This document shows positions 35,074 to 44,822 of a stretch of 64,000 nt of DNA, in pieces. Every line of letters starts with the position of its first letter. Position 1 is the stretch's first letter. The notes under the pieces were generated by a model. That model saw nothing but the letters and a program-made list of their open reading frames with translations, had not been told where the DNA came from and made no database searches. Location: positions 62,001-126,000 of the forward strand of contig CAJTPM010000010.1 of NCBI GenBank assembly GCA_910578085.1, given 5' to 3'. Origin of the DNA: an uncultured Lachnospiraceae bacterium (lineage in GTDB: Bacteria; Bacillota; Clostridia; Lachnospirales; Lachnospiraceae). A program made the translations under genes and the position numbers.

Positions 35074-36753
35074 ATGCAGCTGACAGGCTCAGAGATTGTA
35101 ATAGAATGTTTGAAGGAACAGGGAGTGGATACTGTTTTCGGGTATCCGGGCGGAACGATTTTGAATGTGTATGATGCGCTGTATAAGCATAGCAATGAAA
35201 TAAATCATATTTTGACGAGCCATGAGCAGGGGGCGGCCCATGCGGCGGATGGTTATGCGAGGGCTACGGGAAAGGTGGGAGTGTGTATGGCCACCAGCGG
35301 CCCCGGCGCGACCAATCTTGTGACGGGAATTGCTACGGCTTACATGGATTCCATTCCGGTGGTGGCAATCACGGCCAATGTGAATCTGCCGGCTCTCGGA
35401 AAGGATTCTTTCCAGGAGGTGGATATCGCCGGTGTGGTAATGCCGATCACAAAGCACAGCTATATTGTCAAAGATGTGACGAAGCTTGCGGATACACTGC
35501 GCAAGGCATTCCATATTGCTCAGTCAGGCCGTCCCGGACCGGTGCTTGTAGACATTACGAAAGATGTGACGGCAAATACCTGTGAATTTACACCGAAGAC
35601 GCCGGAACCGATTGAGAAAAATGCGAAGTATTCCGAGACGGATCTTACGGCGGCCATGGAGCTGATCGAGAAGGCGGAGAGGCCGTTTCTCTATGTAGGC
35701 GGCGGTGTGATTCTGTCGGAAGCATCTGCAGAACTGGCGAAGTTTGCGAAGAAGGTGGATGCACCGGTCTGTGATACGTTGATGAGCAAAGGCGCATTCA
35801 ATGGAAGAGATGCTGTCTATACCGGTATGATCGGAATGCATGGCACAAAGGCTTCCAACCTGGGCGTCAGCGAGTGTGATCTGCTGATTGCGCTGGGAGC
35901 CAGATTTTCTGACCGTGTGGTGGGAGATCCAAAGAGCTTTGCCTCAGGGGCAAAGGTGCTGCATATCGATATCGATGCGGCGGAGATCAATAAGAATATT
36001 AAGACGGACGTGTCAGTGGTGGGAGATTTAAAGGAGATCCTGCAGATTCTGAATAACAGGCTGGAGGACAGAAAGCATCCTGAGTGGCTTGCACGGATTG
36101 CGGAGTTAAAGGAGAAGTATCCTCTGACTTACGATAAGAGCGGTCTGACCTGTCCGTATATCATAGAGGAGATCGACAGGCTGACAGAGGGAAAGGCAGT
36201 GATCACCACGGATGTGGGACAGCATCAGATGTGGGCGGCGCAGTATTATAAGTATACGGAGCCCAGAACTTTCCTTTCTTCCGGCGGCCTTGGGACGATG
36301 GGCTATGGGCTGGGGGCCTGCATCGGTGCAAAGACCGGCAGACCGGATAAGATCTGTATCAATATTGCCGGAGACGGATGTTTCCGTATGAATCTGAATG
36401 AACTGGCAACAGCCAGCAGATACAATATTCCGATCATCCAGGTTGTGATCAACAACCATGTGCTGGGTATGGTCAGGCAGTGGCAGACACTGTTTTACGG
36501 ACAGCGCTACTCCCAGACTATTCTGCAGGATAAGGTGGATTTCTGTAAAGTGGCGGAAGGACTTGGCTGCGAGGCCATCCTCGTGACGAAGAAGGAAGAG
36601 GTTGTGCCAGCCATTGAGAAGGCTCTCTCTCTTGGAAAACCGGTGGTGTTAAACTGCATCATAGATGAGGACGATAAGGTGTTCCCGATGGTGTCTCCAG
36701 GCGGTGCGATCAGCGAGGCATTTGATGCGGAGGATCTGGCGAATAGAGGGTAA
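35074..36753 (+). CDS. ilvB: Acetolactate synthase large subunit
   Basis: 559-aa thiamine diphosphate enzyme that makes 2-acetolactate or 2-aceto-2-hydroxybutyrate, the first common step of branched-chain amino acid synthesis. The activating Glu is in SHEQGAAHAADGYARATG, and the ThDP/Mg motif is GDGCFRMNLNELATA. VMSPGG-like C-terminal MVSPGGAISEAF is also typical of the catalytic subunit. AGGAGG precedes the ATG. No regulatory subunit gene (ilvN) follows: a terminator comes directly after, so the small subunit must be elsewhere or absent. Confidence 0.96.
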   Translation: MQLTGSEIVIECLKEQGVDTVFGYPGGTILNVYDALYKHSNEINHILTSHEQGAAHAADGYARATGKVGVCMATSGPGATNLVTGIATAYMDSIPVVAITANVNLPALGKDSFQEVDIAGVVMPITKHSYIVKDVTKLADTLRKAFHIAQSGRPGPVLVDITKDVTANTCEFTPKTPEPIEKNAKYSETDLTAAMELIEKAERPFLYVGGGVILSEASAELAKFAKKVDAPVCDTLMSKGAFNGRDAVYTGMIGMHGTKASNLGVSECDLLIALGARFSDRVVGDPKSFASGAKVLHIDIDAAEINKNIKTDVSVVGDLKEILQILNNRLEDRKHPEWLARIAELKEKYPLTYDKSGLTCPYIIEEIDRLTEGKAVITTDVGQHQMWAAQYYKYTEPRTFLSSGGLGTMGYGLGACIGAKTGRPDKICINIAGDGCFRMNLNELATASRYNIPIIQVVINNHVLGMVRQWQTLFYGQRYSQTILQDKVDFCKVAEGLGCEAILVTKKEEVVPAIEKALSLGKPVVLNCIIDEDDKVFPMVSPGGAISEAFDAEDLANRG

Positions 36754-36770
36754 AGAAAAACTGCATAAAA

Positions 36771-36806
36771 AAAGACCGTCAGTGGGATAAGCTGGCGGTC
36801 TTTGCA
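36771..36806. terminator. Bidirectional terminator between ilvB and the Rpn-like gene
   Basis: AAAGACCGTCAG pairs with CTGGCGGTCTTT. A seven-base A-run on the left gives a good T-run for the minus strand; the plus-strand tail is only TTT. Confidence 0.82.
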
Positions 36807-36811
36807 AATAC

Positions 36812-37726
36812 TTATGAGGGAGTCAGTTCGGCAAGTCTTGCCCGGAGTTCGGCAATTTCAGAGTCTTTTTCGGCCAAAGCAGTTTTATATTGTGAATCCT
36901 TTTCTGCAAGACTGGCCTTCAACTGTGCGATTTCCATACTGGGAAGAATAATAAGCGGTTTTGTCATGCGCTGCACCTCCTTGTGGTAAGTCGGATGATG
37001 ATAAAAAATATGTTCTGAAGCGCGAGTGAGCAGATTGATATAGTCACTGCACTCCTGCTTCGTCAAATATCCATTAGTTAAGTCCTGTTGTAATATTACT
37101 ATAATATCATCCATAAATTCTGTCAATTCCTTTTTGGGCAGGCGGTGCCTTTTAGATGTAATTCTGGGTTTTAAGCGAAGCAGAAGATAAGGGATGAACA
37201 GGGTAAGGTGCTTTCTATGAATTTCCCGCAGGGAGTAGGACTGTATTTTGACGGTGGGGATCCGGTAAAGGTGTTCGCTGTTGTCCTGGAAGATGACGCG
37301 GCATTTCAGGCTGTCGGGAAGGTTACGGTTCTGATCTGGGTAGAGAACAACGGAATGGGGGAATCGAAGGGTGCTTTCATCGTCGGTGCAGTTCCCTGAT
37401 ATGCAGTGTTCTATAGCGTAGTGGAGATCATAGGAGATCATGCGGACGACCATCAGTCTGTCATTATCCATCTGGCATTCGATATGATAATAATCGGTAC
37501 CCGCTACCAGCAGGGAAATGTCCATCAGTTTGGAAGAGGGGGAGTTCTTCGGATCGTCCAGACAGGTGGAGTGCTCTGTGTTCAGAAGCCGGATGGACGT
37601 GTCCGGCGGATATTCCTTTCCGTAGACTTCTTTGATTAACGGAAACAGCTGCCCTGGCATGGTGTAGACAATGGCTTTGAGTATCTCATTCCATAGCCTG
37701 TCGCCTGTAATAGTTTGATCTGACAT
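36812..37726 (-). CDS. Rpn/PD-(D/E)XK nuclease-fold protein with C-terminal coiled coil
   Basis: 304-aa protein. The N-terminal part resembles the Rpn/transposase_31-like PD-(D/E)XK family: D69 in KLMDISLLV and E83-x-Q85 in YYHIECQMDNDR are the expected catalytic residues. Rpn proteins of E. coli are recombination-promoting nucleases, and relatives with a Gln in the last position are common in Lachnospiraceae. The C-terminus is a short coiled coil with a near-repeat (LAEKDSQYKTALAEKDSEIA). AAAGGA precedes the ATG at 37726. It stands alone, between a terminator and a gene-free region. Confidence 0.8.
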   Translation of the reverse strand: MSDQTITGDRLWNEILKAIVYTMPGQLFPLIKEVYGKEYPPDTSIRLLNTEHSTCLDDPKNSPSSKLMDISLLVAGTDYYHIECQMDNDRLMVVRMISYDLHYAIEHCISGNCTDDESTLRFPHSVVLYPDQNRNLPDSLKCRVIFQDNSEHLYRIPTVKIQSYSLREIHRKHLTLFIPYLLLRLKPRITSKRHRLPKKELTEFMDDIIVILQQDLTNGYLTKQECSDYINLLTRASEHIFYHHPTYHKEVQRMTKPLIILPSMEIAQLKASLAEKDSQYKTALAEKDSEIAELRARLAELTPS

Positions 37727-38170
37727 AAAAATCCTTTCTTTTGTTGAGTACAGGTACAAAAATAAATAAGTTACAGTCTGTGAAAAATCAGCGAAAGCTA
37801 TGGCGATTTGCCTGAATTACGGGACATGACGGAGAGTCTGTCCGAATTGCTTTATAGGAGATACTATTTGCTATGAAGAGATTTTCAAAAGCAACAGTTC
37901 TCTTTTTGTTTTCACAGATTGAGTATAGCAGAATGGGAAGAGTCTGACAAGTGCATTTTTATCTCAGTCAGGATAAAGCAGTTGTTTGGTTGCTGTTTAT
38001 TTATAATGTCAGATCTGATAAGTTTCATCAGCTGGCATTGATGCAGGTGGATGCCTTGTGATAAAATCAATATGTTCACAGGTGTTCAGTTGGAAATATG
38101 TGCAGGAACATGGGTTTGCTGAGAAGCGAGTAAAAATATATGGAACATGTTTTGGCGTAGGGACAAATGA
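37727..38170 (+). other. Gene-free region upstream of the beta-lactamase
   Basis: About 440 AT-rich bases. A TATAAT near 38009 and a TTGTGATAAAATC stretch near 38056 could be promoter parts, but neither has a good partner box. No structured leader or repeat was recognised. Confidence 0.5.
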
Positions 38171-39355
38171 ATGATGAAAGAAATAATAGATATGAAATGT
38201 AATTGTGTCAGAGAAAATAGTGAGCAGATATGTTTTTTTTCATATTTCAGGATGCTTGCCTGCATGCTGTTAAGTGCTTTTCTGCTGACGGGCTGTGTCG
38301 GCAGTCATAACGCAGAGGAAGGGATTCTTACAGAGGCGGAAACAGAAAAGATGGAGCAGAGAAGTACGGAGGGAGTGGATGACGAATCAGGAAATGTTTC
38401 AGAGGGAACGGAAGGCAAATCAGGAGATGCCTCGGAGAGAGCAGACGACGGAACAGGAGCGGCTTTTGAGGAAGAAGGTAAATCAGGAGATGCTTTATCA
38501 GGGACAGCTGGGGAATCGGGCGATATTTTACTGGAAGACGACACGGAAGATGCCGATCGGGGTATTGCGGCAGAGCCGGAGATCCTGGACGCAGACTGGT
38601 CAGAGTATTTTGACGGCTTAAATGGGGCGGCAGTTATCTATGACAGTTCCGCATGTCGGTATACGGTTTATAACAGTGAACTTGCATCAACACGGAGATC
38701 CCCCTGTTCTACTTTTAAGATCATATCCTCTCTGGTCGCGCTGGAAAGCGGAATCATAGAGCCGGAAGATTCCAGGCGCACGTGGAGCGGTGAAATATTC
38801 TGGAACGGGGACTGGAACAGAGACATTGACTTTGAGGAAGCTTTTCGGACTTCCTGTGTATGGTATTACAGGGAGGTTATAAATGATATTGGAAAGGACA
38901 GGATGCAGGAGGAATTGAACAGACTGCAGTATGGAAACTGCGATATTTCCGACTGGGAGGGGCGGCTGAATACAAACAATAATAACCGGGCTCTGACAGG
39001 TTTCTGGCTCGAATCGTCTCTGCTTATTTCCCCGATAGAGCAGGTGGAGGTCATGGAACGGATTTTTGGTGAAAATTCTGATTATCCGGAGGAGATTCGG
39101 AATGAATTAAAGCAGGTCATGTCGGTGCCGGATCAGGATAAAAAGGATCTTTTCTTATATGGAAAAACAGGGATGGGAAAGGCGGAGGGCATTGTTGTAG
39201 ATGCCTGGTTTACGGGATTTGCAGAAAGACCGGAGGGAAATCTGTATTTTTGCGTCTATCTTGGGAGAACGGACGGTATGAATGTGTCCAGTTCTCTGGC
39301 GAAGGAGATTGCAGTCCGGCTTGTGGAAGATTATGAGCGGAAAAATGACGGTTGA
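38171..39355 (+). CDS. Class D beta-lactamase (OXA-like) with lipoprotein signal
   Basis: 394-aa protein. All class D active-site motifs are present and in order: S180-T-F-K183, S228-C-V230, Y254-G-N256 and K332-T-G334, together with LTGFWLESSLLISPIEQVE around the conserved Trp. It should hydrolyse penicillins or related beta-lactams; a BlaR-like sensor role is less likely because no metalloprotease region exists. The N-terminus has a lipobox, LLTGC (Cys at about 42), so it would be anchored to the outer face of the membrane. An acidic linker (about 48-135) with degenerate GKSGDAS-like repeats separates anchor and enzyme. AGGG precedes the ATG. Gram-positive class D enzymes are known (for example CDD-1 of Clostridioides difficile). 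An L,D-transpeptidase gene follows. Confidence 0.9.
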   Translation: MMKEIIDMKCNCVRENSEQICFFSYFRMLACMLLSAFLLTGCVGSHNAEEGILTEAETEKMEQRSTEGVDDESGNVSEGTEGKSGDASERADDGTGAAFEEEGKSGDALSGTAGESGDILLEDDTEDADRGIAAEPEILDADWSEYFDGLNGAAVIYDSSACRYTVYNSELASTRRSPCSTFKIISSLVALESGIIEPEDSRRTWSGEIFWNGDWNRDIDFEEAFRTSCVWYYREVINDIGKDRMQEELNRLQYGNCDISDWEGRLNTNNNNRALTGFWLESSLLISPIEQVEVMERIFGENSDYPEEIRNELKQVMSVPDQDKKDLFLYGKTGMGKAEGIVVDAWFTGFAERPEGNLYFCVYLGRTDGMNVSSSLAKEIAVRLVEDYERKNDG

Positions 39356-39523
39356 CAGTAGCAGTGCAGGCGGGAAATGCAGGCATGAGATAGAGACAAA
39401 CTCTGTAAATTGCCGGATAGCTTTGCCGCGGGTGAGTTCGGAGAACCTGTCAGGGATACAGATTAAAAAATGGCAGAGAGCAGATTATAGGGATCGAATA
39501 AATAGAAACGAAAGAGAGCATAT

Positions 39524-41152
39524 ATGAACACAGCAAAAAAGATACGCAGTGCGATCATACTTTTTATATTGTTGTGTATGGCCGCCTATCTGGGCATTGC
39601 ATATTATTACATGGACGGGTTTTCGTTCGGCACCTGGATCAACGGTGTGTACTGCACCGGAAAAGATGTGGAGGAAGTCAACAGAGAGCTTCTCGAGAAA
39701 GATATTCAGGTAAAGCTTCAGGTGATTTATCCGATCTGCGGTGGGAAAGAGCAGCCGGAGGCGGAGAGAAAAAGCAGTCACTTTGTGCTGGATGAACGGA
39801 CGGTGCAGTTTGATTATACAAAGCCGCTCAGCAAACTTCTGCAGAAACAGAGACCGCTTTTCTGGGCGCAGAATCTGTTTTTGCCGGCGGGAGGCTATGA
39901 GCTGACGCCTGCGGTGATTCTGACAGAGAATGGGGAGGAAGAATTTGAGAAACAGTTTCTGGCAGATGAGATAGTGCAGGCGGAGCTGGAAAGAGAAGCC
40001 CGCATTCAGCTGGAAAGTGATGAGGCGGAGGGCTTTCGGCTCTATGATGGAAAGAAGAACCGGTTCGATGAAAAAAAGGCGCTACAGGAGTGCATGACAG
40101 CGATAAAACAGGGGGAGGAGAGTATCCTTCTCTCCGCAGCATGCTATTACGATATGGAAGCGAATACTGAGGAAAAAGAACAGGAGGCTCTATACCGGGA
40201 ATTGCAGGAATTTCTGGATTTCGAGATCGTCTATGATATGGGCGCAGAGCAGGTAAGGTTTGACAGGAAGGCACTGGTTTATCTACTGAAAATCCGGGAG
40301 GAGAGAGAGGCTGGATCCGTCAGGGAGGAAAACCGTGGAGAAGAGACGGCAGCGCAGGAAAAGGAAAACGGCAAAGAAACGGCAGTAGCGCAGGAAAAGG
40401 AAGGAAACAGAGAGAAAACGGCAGATCGGAAAGAAGAAAAAAGCAGGGAGAAAGCGACAGGCCGGGAAGTGGGGAACGGTGCGCTCTCATTTGTACGGGA
40501 TGCGGCGGGAGGATTTGTCTGGGACGAGGAGAAAGTGACGGCGGCCATCGATACACTGGCTGATCGTTATGATACTTACGGAAAGCCCAGACAGTTTACT
40601 ACAACGGACGGTGATGTGATCACGCTGGAAAAGGGAAATTACGGTACTGAACTGAATAAAAAGGCGGAAGTGAAATGGCTGTCGGAGGCACTTGCGGAGA
40701 GAAAGAGCGAAACCCATGTTCCGGACTATGTGCGGGAAGCCTATGCCAGAGGAGAGAACGACATTGGAGAAACCTATATTGAGATCAATATGACAGAGCA
40801 GAAACTGTGGTTTTATCAGGCGGGAAAAGTGGAGATCGAGACGCCCATCGTCACCGGCAACATGATGCGGCGCCGAGCTACGCCGGAGGGTGTATATTAT
40901 GTCTATGCAAAACAGAAAAACCGGATCCTGCGGGGACCGGGATACGCCTCCCATGTTAATTACTGGATGCCGGTAAAGGGCGGCGTGGGCATTCACGACG
41001 CGCTCTGGCGGGATGAATTCGGCGGGGAGATCTATAAAAAGGATGGATCTCACGGATGCATCAACCTGCCTCTTGAGGCGGCGGAAAAGCTGTATGGGAT
41101 GATAGAGGTGGGCGTGCCGGTGGTGATGTACTATGAGGAAGAGGAACCCTGA
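39524..41152 (+). CDS. L,D-transpeptidase with peptidoglycan-binding domain
   Basis: 542-aa membrane-anchored enzyme. One N-terminal helix (about 8-28) is followed by a PGBD4/YoaR-like region with TWINGVYCTGKDVEEVN, then a strongly Lys/Glu-rich, repeated insert (about 265-320: EKENGKETAV, EKEGNREKTA), then a second VanW/YoaR-like segment. The C-terminal YkuD domain carries GIHDALW and the catalytic SHGCINLP. Such enzymes form 3-3 cross-links in peptidoglycan, a reaction insensitive to most penicillins. It lies 168 bases after the beta-lactamase. Confidence 0.92.
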   Translation: MNTAKKIRSAIILFILLCMAAYLGIAYYYMDGFSFGTWINGVYCTGKDVEEVNRELLEKDIQVKLQVIYPICGGKEQPEAERKSSHFVLDERTVQFDYTKPLSKLLQKQRPLFWAQNLFLPAGGYELTPAVILTENGEEEFEKQFLADEIVQAELEREARIQLESDEAEGFRLYDGKKNRFDEKKALQECMTAIKQGEESILLSAACYYDMEANTEEKEQEALYRELQEFLDFEIVYDMGAEQVRFDRKALVYLLKIREEREAGSVREENRGEETAAQEKENGKETAVAQEKEGNREKTADRKEEKSREKATGREVGNGALSFVRDAAGGFVWDEEKVTAAIDTLADRYDTYGKPRQFTTTDGDVITLEKGNYGTELNKKAEVKWLSEALAERKSETHVPDYVREAYARGENDIGETYIEINMTEQKLWFYQAGKVEIETPIVTGNMMRRRATPEGVYYVYAKQKNRILRGPGYASHVNYWMPVKGGVGIHDALWRDEFGGEIYKKDGSHGCINLPLEAAEKLYGMIEVGVPVVMYYEEEEP

Positions 41153-41292
41153 GAGGTCAGAAAAACTTTGATTTTAGACAGAGAAATCGTCAATGTGGCT
41201 GAAGGCGGAGAGATCAGAAAGCATATCAAAAGATGCAGACGCATATCAGAAAAGTGCGTGCTGCGCTTGATATAGATTATATATAGGAGGAA

Positions 41293-42273
41293 ATGAAATT
41301 AAAAACTTACAATTGGGCAACTCTCGGATGTGGCGTCATTGCCAATCAGCTGGCGCAGGCGATGGAAAAGGAGGGGCGTACGCTCTACGGCATAGCGAAC
41401 AGAACTTATCAGAAGGCTGTCGATTTTGCCGAAAAGTATAATGTCTCCAGGGTTTATGAGAGTATGGAGGAGTTATACACAGATAAAAATGTAGATATAA
41501 TCTATATTTCGACTCCACACAATACACATATCCAGTTTTTGCGCGAAGCACTGAAGCATGGAAAACATGTTATCTGCGAAAAATCTATTACATTAAATTC
41601 AGAGGAACTGGAGGAAGCAAAAAAACTGGCGGAAGAAAATCATGTGGTTCTGGGGGAGGCGATGACAATCTATCATATGCCTCTTTATAAAAAACTGCAG
41701 GAACTGATGCGAAGCGGAGAACTGGGTGAACTCAGGATGGTTCAGATGAATTTTGGCAGTTATAAAGAATACGATATGAAAAACCGCTTTTTTAATCCGG
41801 ATCTGGCCGGTGGAGCTTTGTTGGATATCGGTGTGTACGCGCTTTCCTTTATCCGCTGGTTTATGTCGGAAAAACCGGATCAGGTTGTGTCGCAGGTGAA
41901 ATTTGCTCCCAGCAGCGTCGATGAACTGGCGGGAATCCTGCTGATGAACCCTGTTGGAGAGATGGCGACAGCGGCGCTTTCCCTTCATACGAAGCAGCCA
42001 AAGAGAGGAATGGTCGCTTTTGAGAAAGGCTATATTGAAGTTTGTGAATATCCGAGGGCAGACAGGGCGGTGGTGACTTACACAGAGAGCGGGGAACAGA
42101 AAGTGATCGAGTGCGGAAAAACGGCAGATGCGCTGCAGTATGAGATACGTGATATGGAACAGGCCGTGTCGGGTGGAGCAGACGAGATGCATCTGGATTA
42201 TACTTCGGATGTCATGTCGATTATGACTGAGATAAGAAAAGCATGGGGACTGGCTTATCCGGAAGAAAAATGA
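41293..42273 (+). CDS. Gfo/Idh/MocA-family oxidoreductase
   Basis: 326-aa NAD(P)-dependent dehydrogenase. The nucleotide-binding fold starts with WATLGCGVIANQLAQAM (GCGxIA), followed by ISTPHNTHIQFLREALKHGKHVICEK, where EK is the catalytic-site hallmark, and DIGVYALSFIRWF in the C-terminal domain. It oxidises or reduces a sugar or cyclitol; trans-dihydrodiol dehydrogenase-like proteins are the closest in pattern. AGGAGG lies right before the ATG. It is single-standing, as serC has its own promoter downstream. Confidence 0.92.
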   Translation: MKLKTYNWATLGCGVIANQLAQAMEKEGRTLYGIANRTYQKAVDFAEKYNVSRVYESMEELYTDKNVDIIYISTPHNTHIQFLREALKHGKHVICEKSITLNSEELEEAKKLAEENHVVLGEAMTIYHMPLYKKLQELMRSGELGELRMVQMNFGSYKEYDMKNRFFNPDLAGGALLDIGVYALSFIRWFMSEKPDQVVSQVKFAPSSVDELAGILLMNPVGEMATAALSLHTKQPKRGMVAFEKGYIEVCEYPRADRAVVTYTESGEQKVIECGKTADALQYEIRDMEQAVSGGADEMHLDYTSDVMSIMTEIRKAWGLAYPEEK

Positions 42274-42290
42274 TAATTGCAGATTCAAAG

Positions 42291-42319
42291 TTGACTTCTC
42301 CGCCCTGAAAAGGTAGAAT
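42291..42319 (+). promoter_or_regulatory. Promoter for serC-serA
   Basis: TTGACT and TAGAAT with a 17-base spacer. The leader to the serC start is about 115 bases with no structure I recognise. Confidence 0.75.
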
Positions 42320-42441
42320 AAATATTTGGCGGGGCAGATGTGCAGGAAAGAGCATACACTGTCACTGTGACACATAACAATAGAATACTTGCAAAACGTG
42401 GATTTTATTGTATACAGACCAAACAGACTGGAGGAATGACC

Positions 42442-43524
42442 ATGGCAAGAGTATATAATTTTTCGGCTGGCCCTGCGGTGCTCCCGGAGGAAGTATTGAA
42501 AGAGGCTGCTGCCGAGATGCTGGACTATGAAGGGTGTGGCATGTCCGTGATGGAGATGAGCCACCGTTCGAAAGTGTTTGATAAGATTATCAAAGAGGCG
42601 GAGGCGGATCTGCGGGAACTGATGAATATTCCCGATAATTATAAGGTACTGTTTCTGCAGGGCGGCGCAAGCCTTATCTTTGCATCGGTGCCCATGAATC
42701 TGATGAAGAATAAGAAGGCGGGCTATATCCTGACAGGGCAGTGGGCGAAGAAGGCTTATCAGGAGGCGAAACTCTACGGCGAGGCCATAGAACTGGCTTC
42801 CTCTGCGGATCAGACCTTCTCCTACATACCGGACTGTTCCGATCTGGATATCCCGGCGGATCTGGACTATGTCTATATCTGTGAGAATAATACGATCTAT
42901 GGTACAAAATACCATACGCTGCCGGATACAAAGGGGAAGATCCTTGTGGCGGATGTTTCTTCCTGTTTTCTGTCTGAGCCGGTGGATGTGACAAAGTACG
43001 GACTGATCTACGCGGGAGTACAGAAAAACGTAGGGCCTGCGGGCGTGCAGATCGTGATCATCCGTGAGGATCTGATCTCTGATGAGGTATTGCCCGGTAC
43101 GCCGACGATGATGAAGTTCAAAACCCATGCCGATAACGATTCCCTCTACAATACGCCGCCCTGCTACGGCATCTATATCTGCGGCAAGGTGTTCAAATGG
43201 CTGAAGGCCATGGGGGGCCTTTCGGAGATGAAGCGCCGGAATGAGGAGAAGGCGAAAGTGCTCTATGATTTTCTGGATGAGAGCAATCTGTTCAAGGGAA
43301 CTGTCAGGAAAGAGGATCGTTCTCTGATGAATGTGCCTTTTGTGACGGGGGATGCGGAACTGGATGCATTGTTTGTGGCGGAGGCAAAAAAGGCCGGGTT
43401 CGAGAACCTGAAAGGACATCGTACGGTTGGTGGTATGCGGGCTTCCATCTACAATGCCATGCCGAAGGAAGGCGTGGAAGCGCTGGTGGCGTTTATGAGG
43501 AAATTTGAGGAAGAGCATAGGTAG
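42442..43524 (+). CDS. serC: Phosphoserine aminotransferase
   Basis: 360-aa PLP enzyme that converts 3-phosphohydroxypyruvate and glutamate to phosphoserine. Family features: NFSAGPAVLPEEVLKEAA at the start, MSHRSKVFDKII, QGGASLIFA for phosphate binding, and the PLP lysine in GLIYAGVQKNVGPAG. The start at 42442 has TGGAGGA 7 bases before it; 42436 is too close. serA follows in the same operon, so the two supply phosphoserine; serB is not in the window. Confidence 0.97.
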   Translation: MARVYNFSAGPAVLPEEVLKEAAAEMLDYEGCGMSVMEMSHRSKVFDKIIKEAEADLRELMNIPDNYKVLFLQGGASLIFASVPMNLMKNKKAGYILTGQWAKKAYQEAKLYGEAIELASSADQTFSYIPDCSDLDIPADLDYVYICENNTIYGTKYHTLPDTKGKILVADVSSCFLSEPVDVTKYGLIYAGVQKNVGPAGVQIVIIREDLISDEVLPGTPTMMKFKTHADNDSLYNTPPCYGIYICGKVFKWLKAMGGLSEMKRRNEEKAKVLYDFLDESNLFKGTVRKEDRSLMNVPFVTGDAELDALFVAEAKKAGFENLKGHRTVGGMRASIYNAMPKEGVEALVAFMRKFEEEHR

Positions 43525-43565
43525 CAGCGTGTGAGTGCAGAACTGGAATAAGATTGGAGATGGAT

Positions 43566-44729
43566 ATGTACAAATATCATTGCTTAAATCCCATCGCGAA
43601 GGTGGGGCTTGACCGGTTTACACCGGACTATACAAAGACAAACGAGATCACGGAGGCAGACGGGATCCTGGTGCGAAGCGCATCCATGCATGAGATGGAT
43701 CTGCCGGAAAATCTTCTGGCTGTGGCCAGAGCCGGGGCAGGCGTCAACAACATTCCGTTAGAGAAATGCGCAGAGAGAGGGATTGTTGTCTTTAATACGC
43801 CCGGGGCCAACGCCAACGGCGTGAAGGAGTTAGTGATCGCCGGGATGCTGCTTGCTTCCCGGGATGTGGTGGGCGGTATCGAGTGGGTGAAGTCCGAGGC
43901 GGACAATGCGGATATCGGGAAGGCTGCGGAGAAAGAGAAAAAGAAATTCGCGGGAACCGAGCTGGAAGGCAAGAAGTTAGGTATCATCGGCCTGGGCGCT
44001 ATCGGTGTGCGGGTGGCCAACGTGGCGAAGCATATGGGGATGGAAGTTTACGGTTACGATCCTTATGTTTCTGTGGATGCGGCATGGAATTTAAGCCGCG
44101 ATGTACACCATGTGTTAAATGTGGACGATATCTATGAGTATTGTGATATCATTACGATCCATGTGCCGCTGATGGATGCCACAAGGGGCATGGTAGGGGA
44201 GGAGGCCGTGGCGAAGATGAAGCGCGGCGTGATCCTCTTAAATTTTGCCAGAGATGTGCTGATGGATGAAAAGGCGGTGTTAAAGGGCATTCGTTCCGGT
44301 AAGATACGGAAGTATGTGACGGATTTCCCGAATACCATCACGGCAGGACAGGAGGGATGTATCGTGATCCCTCATCTGGGAGCTTCCACCGAGGAGTCCG
44401 AGGATAACTGCGCAAAGATGGCGGTGAAAGAACTGCGGAATTATCTGGAAAACGGCAATATCATCAATTCCGTGAACTTCCCGAACTGCGATATGGGTAT
44501 GTGCACGAAGGCGGGCCGTATTGCGGTGTTCCATAAGAATATCGCCAATATGATCACGAAATTTACGTCTATTCTGGGCGATGCTGGTATCAACATCTCC
44601 GACATGACCAATAAGTCCAGGGGGGAGTTTGCCTACACAATGCTTGACGTGGAGACAAAGCCGGATGAGGAGCTGATCGGGAAACTGCGCGGTGTGAAGG
44701 GGGTGTTCCGTGTCAGGGTTGTGAAATAA
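43566..44729 (+). CDS. serA: D-3-phosphoglycerate dehydrogenase
   Basis: 387-aa NAD-dependent enzyme that starts serine synthesis by oxidising 3-phosphoglycerate. Substrate and cofactor parts: ARAGAGVNNIPLEKCAERGI, the Rossmann loop LGIIGLGAIGVRVANVA, and the catalytic His in VIPHLGASTEESEDN. The usual ARG of the NAD-side motif reads ARD (NFARDVLMDE). A C-terminal ACT domain (about 320-387) is the site for serine feedback in related enzymes. The ATG at 43566 has GGAG at 6 bases; TTG 43554 and ATG 43560 are less likely. Ends at a strong terminator. Confidence 0.96.
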   Translation: MYKYHCLNPIAKVGLDRFTPDYTKTNEITEADGILVRSASMHEMDLPENLLAVARAGAGVNNIPLEKCAERGIVVFNTPGANANGVKELVIAGMLLASRDVVGGIEWVKSEADNADIGKAAEKEKKKFAGTELEGKKLGIIGLGAIGVRVANVAKHMGMEVYGYDPYVSVDAAWNLSRDVHHVLNVDDIYEYCDIITIHVPLMDATRGMVGEEAVAKMKRGVILLNFARDVLMDEKAVLKGIRSGKIRKYVTDFPNTITAGQEGCIVIPHLGASTEESEDNCAKMAVKELRNYLENGNIINSVNFPNCDMGMCTKAGRIAVFHKNIANMITKFTSILGDAGINISDMTNKSRGEFAYTMLDVETKPDEELIGKLRGVKGVFRVRVVK

Positions 44730-44749
44730 AGGATAGAAAACGGATAAGA

Positions 44750-44778
44750 AAAGCACCGGTCAAACGTCGGTGCTTTTT
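44750..44778 (+). terminator. Rho-independent terminator after serA
   Basis: AAGCACCG pairs with CGGTGCTT around a 9-base loop, followed by a T-run. Confidence 0.88.
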
Positions 44779-44822
44779 AGCAATGACAGGAGAAAGACAA
44801 AAGAAAGAGGGGGAGAAGAACA

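Noticed and set aside
41599..43518. A very long minus-strand frame of 639 codons
   Set aside because: It is opposite two clear plus-strand genes (oxidoreductase and serC) and has the His/Arg-rich composition of a shadow.
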